The notes beneath the pieces are model-generated. The model made no database searches. It was not told the origin of the DNA and was given only the letters and a program-made list of their open reading frames with translations. Source: Chloroflexota bacterium (lineage in GTDB: Bacteria; Chloroflexota; Anaerolineae; UBA1429). Taken from it: a stretch of 44,502 nt of DNA. The DNA lies in contig JAJFUJ010000070.1 of assembly GCA_021372475.1 (NCBI GenBank), positions 1 to 44,502 of the forward strand. Direction: 5' to 3'. Position numbers and translations under genes: made by a program. This document shows positions 41,977-44,502 of the stretch, piece by piece; position 1 is the stretch's first letter, and each line of letters begins with the position of its first letter.

Positions 41977-42006
41977 TTGGGGGCAACATTCAGCCAGGAG
42001 GCAAAC

Positions 42007-42447
42007 GTGAAGTCAGTCAAAACTATTGGTATCCTTGTTATGCTGGTGCTGGCCGTCGCAGTAGCAGGCTGCGCCTTAGCTGCACCCACGGCAGCCCCCC
42101 CGACGCTTTATGAGGTTGGGCAAACAGCCGAGAGTGCCGGTGTTCAGATCGTGCTGCAGGATTATGCACAAGTGGACAAACAAGTCCATATGAACTTCAC
42201 TATAACAAACAATACCGGCAAAGAGTATACGGTCAGCACACGTTATACGATGGAAGGCCAGAACCAGGAAGGCAATAAACTGGTCTTTGTGATGTGTCCC
42301 GAGAATGAGTTGGGCGGCCGCCTGGCCGAAGGCGAGTCGATGACCGGCACCGTCTGCATGACCGGCTTTGACACGCTTGCGGGACTAAAGATTATGTATG
42401 ACCCAACTGCGCAGATGCATTATACGATCGCCTGGGAATTGAAATAG
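42007..42447 (+). CDS. Small lipoprotein with DUF4352-like fold
   Basis: A 146-residue lipoprotein: signal helix ending AVAGC (Cys22), Ala/Pro/Thr linker, then a beta-rich domain with YEVGQTAESAGVQIVLQDY and MNFTITNNTGKEY. This resembles the DUF4352/Telokin-like immunoprotective fold of extracellular lipoproteins. The start is GTG at 42007, with AGGAGG six bases upstream; the frame opens earlier without a site. It has its own promoter and terminator. Function unknown. Confidence 0.8.
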   Translation: MKSVKTIGILVMLVLAVAVAGCALAAPTAAPPTLYEVGQTAESAGVQIVLQDYAQVDKQVHMNFTITNNTGKEYTVSTRYTMEGQNQEGNKLVFVMCPENELGGRLAEGESMTGTVCMTGFDTLAGLKIMYDPTAQMHYTIAWELK

Positions 42448-42483
42448 ATTGTAATCGTGCGTAAACGTGGATCTCATACTTTG

Positions 42484-42508
42484 GGGGGCGCTGCATGCGC
42501 CCCCATTT
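42484..42508 (+). terminator. Probable terminator after the small lipoprotein
   Basis: Eight-bp perfect stem GGGGGCGC/GCGCCCCC with loop TGCAT, but only a short ATTT follows, so termination may be partial. Confidence 0.65.
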
Positions 42509-42648
42509 GTATAAGCGTGGGAAGCTGAAATGCCTGCTAACAGCCACAAGCAGGCTGACGCTCAGGCTCTTGAGCTGCTGCACCGCTCAACGCAGTGCTA
42601 GCTGTCGTGCGTTCAGCGTGTAGCACAGGCTCGTGCTGCGGAGGGTAC

Positions 42649-44013
42649 ATGGCGCATCTGGACGCTTCGCTTTATGACCAACCCGGGCTGCGTGGGGAAC
42701 GCCGGCGCCAGGTCGCTCGGATATTGGAGGCTGCCTTAGCGGCGGTGGATCCCGCACAAGCTGTGCGCCGTGCGCTGACGCGCGAAGGCAGCATACTCAC
42801 CCTCGCCGGCCAACAGTATAACCTCGATGAGTTCGAGCATATCTATGTGGTTGGCGCCGGTAAAGCCGGCGCACCGATGGCTATGGCGCTCGAAGAGCTG
42901 CTCGGTGAACGCATCACCGCCGGCAGCGTGACGGTCAAATACGGCCACACTGCACCCACCAGGCGCATCAAGCTGATGGAGGCCGGCCATCCTATGCCCG
43001 ATGCAGCCGGCGTGCGCGGCGCCGCCGCAATCGAAGAGCTGCTCAGCCGCGCCACAGCACGCGACCTCGTGCTGGTGCTCATCTCCGGCGGCGGCTCGGC
43101 CTTGCTGCCCGCGCCTCTGCCTGGCATTACGCTTGCCGACCTGCAGGCGCTCACCAGCCAGTTGCTGAGCGTCGGCGCGACCATCACCGAGGTCAACAGC
43201 ATCCGCAAGCACCTCGATACCCTCAAGGGCGGCCGGCTGGCGGCGCGCGCCAACGGCGCCCGGGTTGCGGCGCTCATCCTTTCCGATATCGTGGGCAATC
43301 CGCTGGAGATGATTGCTTCTGGCCCCACTGCAGCCGACGCCACCACCTATGCCGATGCGCTGACGCTGCTGGAGCGCTACCAGTTGCGCCATTTAGCGCC
43401 CCATGCCATACGAGGCGCCCTCGAACGCGGCGCGCGCGGTGAGCTGGCCGAGACGCTCAAGCCGGGCGCGCACGAGCTGGCGCGGGTGCAGAACGTCATC
43501 ATCGCCTCCAATGCGATTGCCGCCTCCGCCGCGGAGGACGCCGCTCGGCTCATGGGGTTCAACACCCTGCTGCTGACGACCTATCTCGAGGGGGAAGCGC
43601 GCGAGGCCGCCCGCGTGTTGGTAGGCTTGGCCAAGGAGGTGCTCGCCAGCGGCCGCCCGGTCGCGCGGCCGGCTTGTATCCTGTGCGGCGGCGAGACCAC
43701 GGTCACCCTGCGCGGCAACGGCCGGGGCGGGCGCAACCAGGAGCTAGCGTTGGCCGCAGCCATCGCCCTGCGCGGAATAGACAACGTTATGCTGGCTGCG
43801 CTGGCCACCGATGGCAGCGACGGCCCCACCGACGCCGCGGGAGCGCTGGCGGAAGGCGATACTCTCGAACGGGCGCAGGCCCTCGGCCAAGACGCGCATG
43901 CCAGCCTGCTGCATAACGACAGCTACACCTTTTTCAGCGCGCTGGGCGACCTGCTGCTGACGGGGCCAACCAACACCAACGTCAATGACCTGATTGGCAT
44001 CTGGATCTGGTAG
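42649..44013 (+). CDS. Glycerate 2-kinase (MOFRL family)
   Basis: Phosphorylates D-glycerate, usually to 2-phosphoglycerate, linking glyoxylate, serine or sugar-acid breakdown to glycolysis. 454 residues: N-terminal DUF4147 domain with VVGAGKAGAPMA, LISGGGSALLPAP and SIRKHLDTLKGG, then LSDIVGNPLEMIASGPT. The C-terminal MOFRL domain has CILCGGETTVTL, GRGGRNQELALA and ATDGSDGPTDAAGA. ATG 42649 follows a GGAGGG site; the frame extends 54 bases upstream without one. It sits downstream of pgk/pfkA but is separated by the lipoprotein and its terminator. Confidence 0.93.
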   Translation: MAHLDASLYDQPGLRGERRRQVARILEAALAAVDPAQAVRRALTREGSILTLAGQQYNLDEFEHIYVVGAGKAGAPMAMALEELLGERITAGSVTVKYGHTAPTRRIKLMEAGHPMPDAAGVRGAAAIEELLSRATARDLVLVLISGGGSALLPAPLPGITLADLQALTSQLLSVGATITEVNSIRKHLDTLKGGRLAARANGARVAALILSDIVGNPLEMIASGPTAADATTYADALTLLERYQLRHLAPHAIRGALERGARGELAETLKPGAHELARVQNVIIASNAIAASAAEDAARLMGFNTLLLTTYLEGEAREAARVLVGLAKEVLASGRPVARPACILCGGETTVTLRGNGRGGRNQELALAAAIALRGIDNVMLAALATDGSDGPTDAAGALAEGDTLERAQALGQDAHASLLHNDSYTFFSALGDLLLTGPTNTNVNDLIGIWIW

Positions 44014-44158
44014 TTAGCCACCGATAACCAGCACGATGCTCGCCGCCGATACGAGCGCCAGCAGCGCCGTTGCGATGACATTGGTATAGCGTTATGATGG
44101 TAAACAAGGGCATGCCCGGTATCAACACGCTGATGCCCGAGATGGCATAGGTAAATGA
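44014..44158 (-). pseudogene. Decayed or frameshifted 3' end of a membrane protein
   Basis: Read on the minus strand, bases after the TAG at 44161-44159 continue in the same frame as a hydrophobic stretch YAISGISVLIPGMPLF. A second frame, offset by one base, then gives a membrane-helix-like VIATALLALVSAASIVLVIGG ending at TAA (44016-44014). Two breaks (TAG and a frameshift) would join them to the upstream frame. This could be gene decay, sequence errors near a contig end, or chance hydrophobic codons. Confidence 0.4.
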
Positions 44159-44502
44159 CTACTGATCGAAATGGTACGCCAAGTGGGATATGGTTATAGA
44201 AGCCGGCGCGCTTCCAGGGGCTGCTGCCAAAGATAACTTATTTGCTCCCTGCTGAAGCGCAAAAGGCGCCACTACACAGGTAGCACTCATATTAGCCGCC
44301 AAAGAACAACTGCCGATTGCTTGGTCGGCGTGGGTCAGAATCAGTGTAGTATCCTTATCGGCCGTGGCATCGAATGCGAGGGCGCCATTACCAGGGAGCA
44401 GTGGTTCGATATATATCTCACCGATACCAACCAGCTTGCGCGTAGGAACACCGCCTATCCGCGAAACCCACCCCCAGCCGCTTCCCAGGTATAGCCAAGC
44501 AC
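44159..44502 (-). CDS. C-terminal part of an unidentified protein, truncated by the window edge
   Basis: A 113-residue carboxy end enters from the right edge on the minus strand and stops at TAG 44161-44159. It is beta-rich (KLVGIGEIYIEPLLPG, TADKDTTLILTHAD, NKLSLAAAPG, ASITISHLAYHF), with two cysteines about ten residues apart. It resembles the outer domain of a membrane or surface protein, but I do not recognise the family. The in-frame hydrophobic continuation beyond the stop suggests the original protein may have ended in a membrane helix. Confidence 0.6.
   Translation of the reverse strand, partial: AWLYLGSGWGWVSRIGGVPTRKLVGIGEIYIEPLLPGNGALAFDATADKDTTLILTHADQAIGSCSLAANMSATCVVAPFALQQGANKLSLAAAPGSAPASITISHLAYHFDQ

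Overview
The window reads as a chromosomal segment of a moderately GC-rich bacterium, most likely Chloroflexota (Anaerolineae-like). This is inferred from gene style: a membrane glycosyltransferase with a C-terminal beta domain, a DUF5667 anti-sigma-like protein, a lone sugar-binding lipoprotein, and a glutaredoxin/ferredoxin-thioredoxin reductase pair. No rRNA, tRNA, CRISPR array, phage or transposase gene was recognised. Genes are dense, many overlap by 4-14 bases, and rho-independent terminators are easy to see.

Layout. 57-2397: mnmA (tRNA thiolation) divergent from a phosphotriesterase-family hydrolase. 2409-8556 (minus): GH2 glycosidase, adenosine deaminase, small CBM48-like protein, glucose-6-phosphate dehydrogenase, then an overlapping redox trio (Rieske, glutaredoxin, ferredoxin-thioredoxin reductase catalytic subunit). 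8779-12664 (minus): DUF2807 lipoprotein, methyltransferase, DUF2892 protein, S51-like amidotransferase/peptidase, PaaK-like ligase. 13092-16896: an OmpR-type two-component system divergent from a VTC polyphosphate-polymerase-like gene and DUF4956. The intergenic space holds 11-bp-phased TCACAGG repeats placed identically before the -10 box of both promoters. 17036-19427: extradiol dioxygenase, then a membrane polyferredoxin with a partner carrying a duplicated helical domain. 19480-21863: Ca-binding-like secreted protein, ECF sigma factor with overlapping anti-sigma-like gene, DUF4405 protein. 22009-30990: mixed metabolic and membrane genes, including a HEPN-like/CBS fusion. 31208-36416: sugar-binding lipoprotein, beta-helix protein, ADP-ribosylglycohydrolase and sugar isomerase. 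36593-38031: a membrane rhodanese divergent from a ferredoxin. 38133-44013: lspA, a pseudouridine synthase, pgk, pfkA, a lipoprotein and glycerate kinase. 44014-44502: the 3' part of a minus-strand gene with a possibly decayed end.

Most notable: the rhodanese gene is interrupted by an in-frame TGA exactly in its active-site loop. The reading frame then continues for 44 residues of perfect rhodanese C-terminus. Directly after the TGA lies a two-tier hairpin with the geometry of a bacterial SECIS element (apical loop 21 nt after the TGA, G at loop position 2). The best reading is a membrane-anchored selenocysteine rhodanese. The second strongest signal is the phased-repeat operator linking a PhoB/PhoP-like regulator to predicted polyphosphate synthesis.
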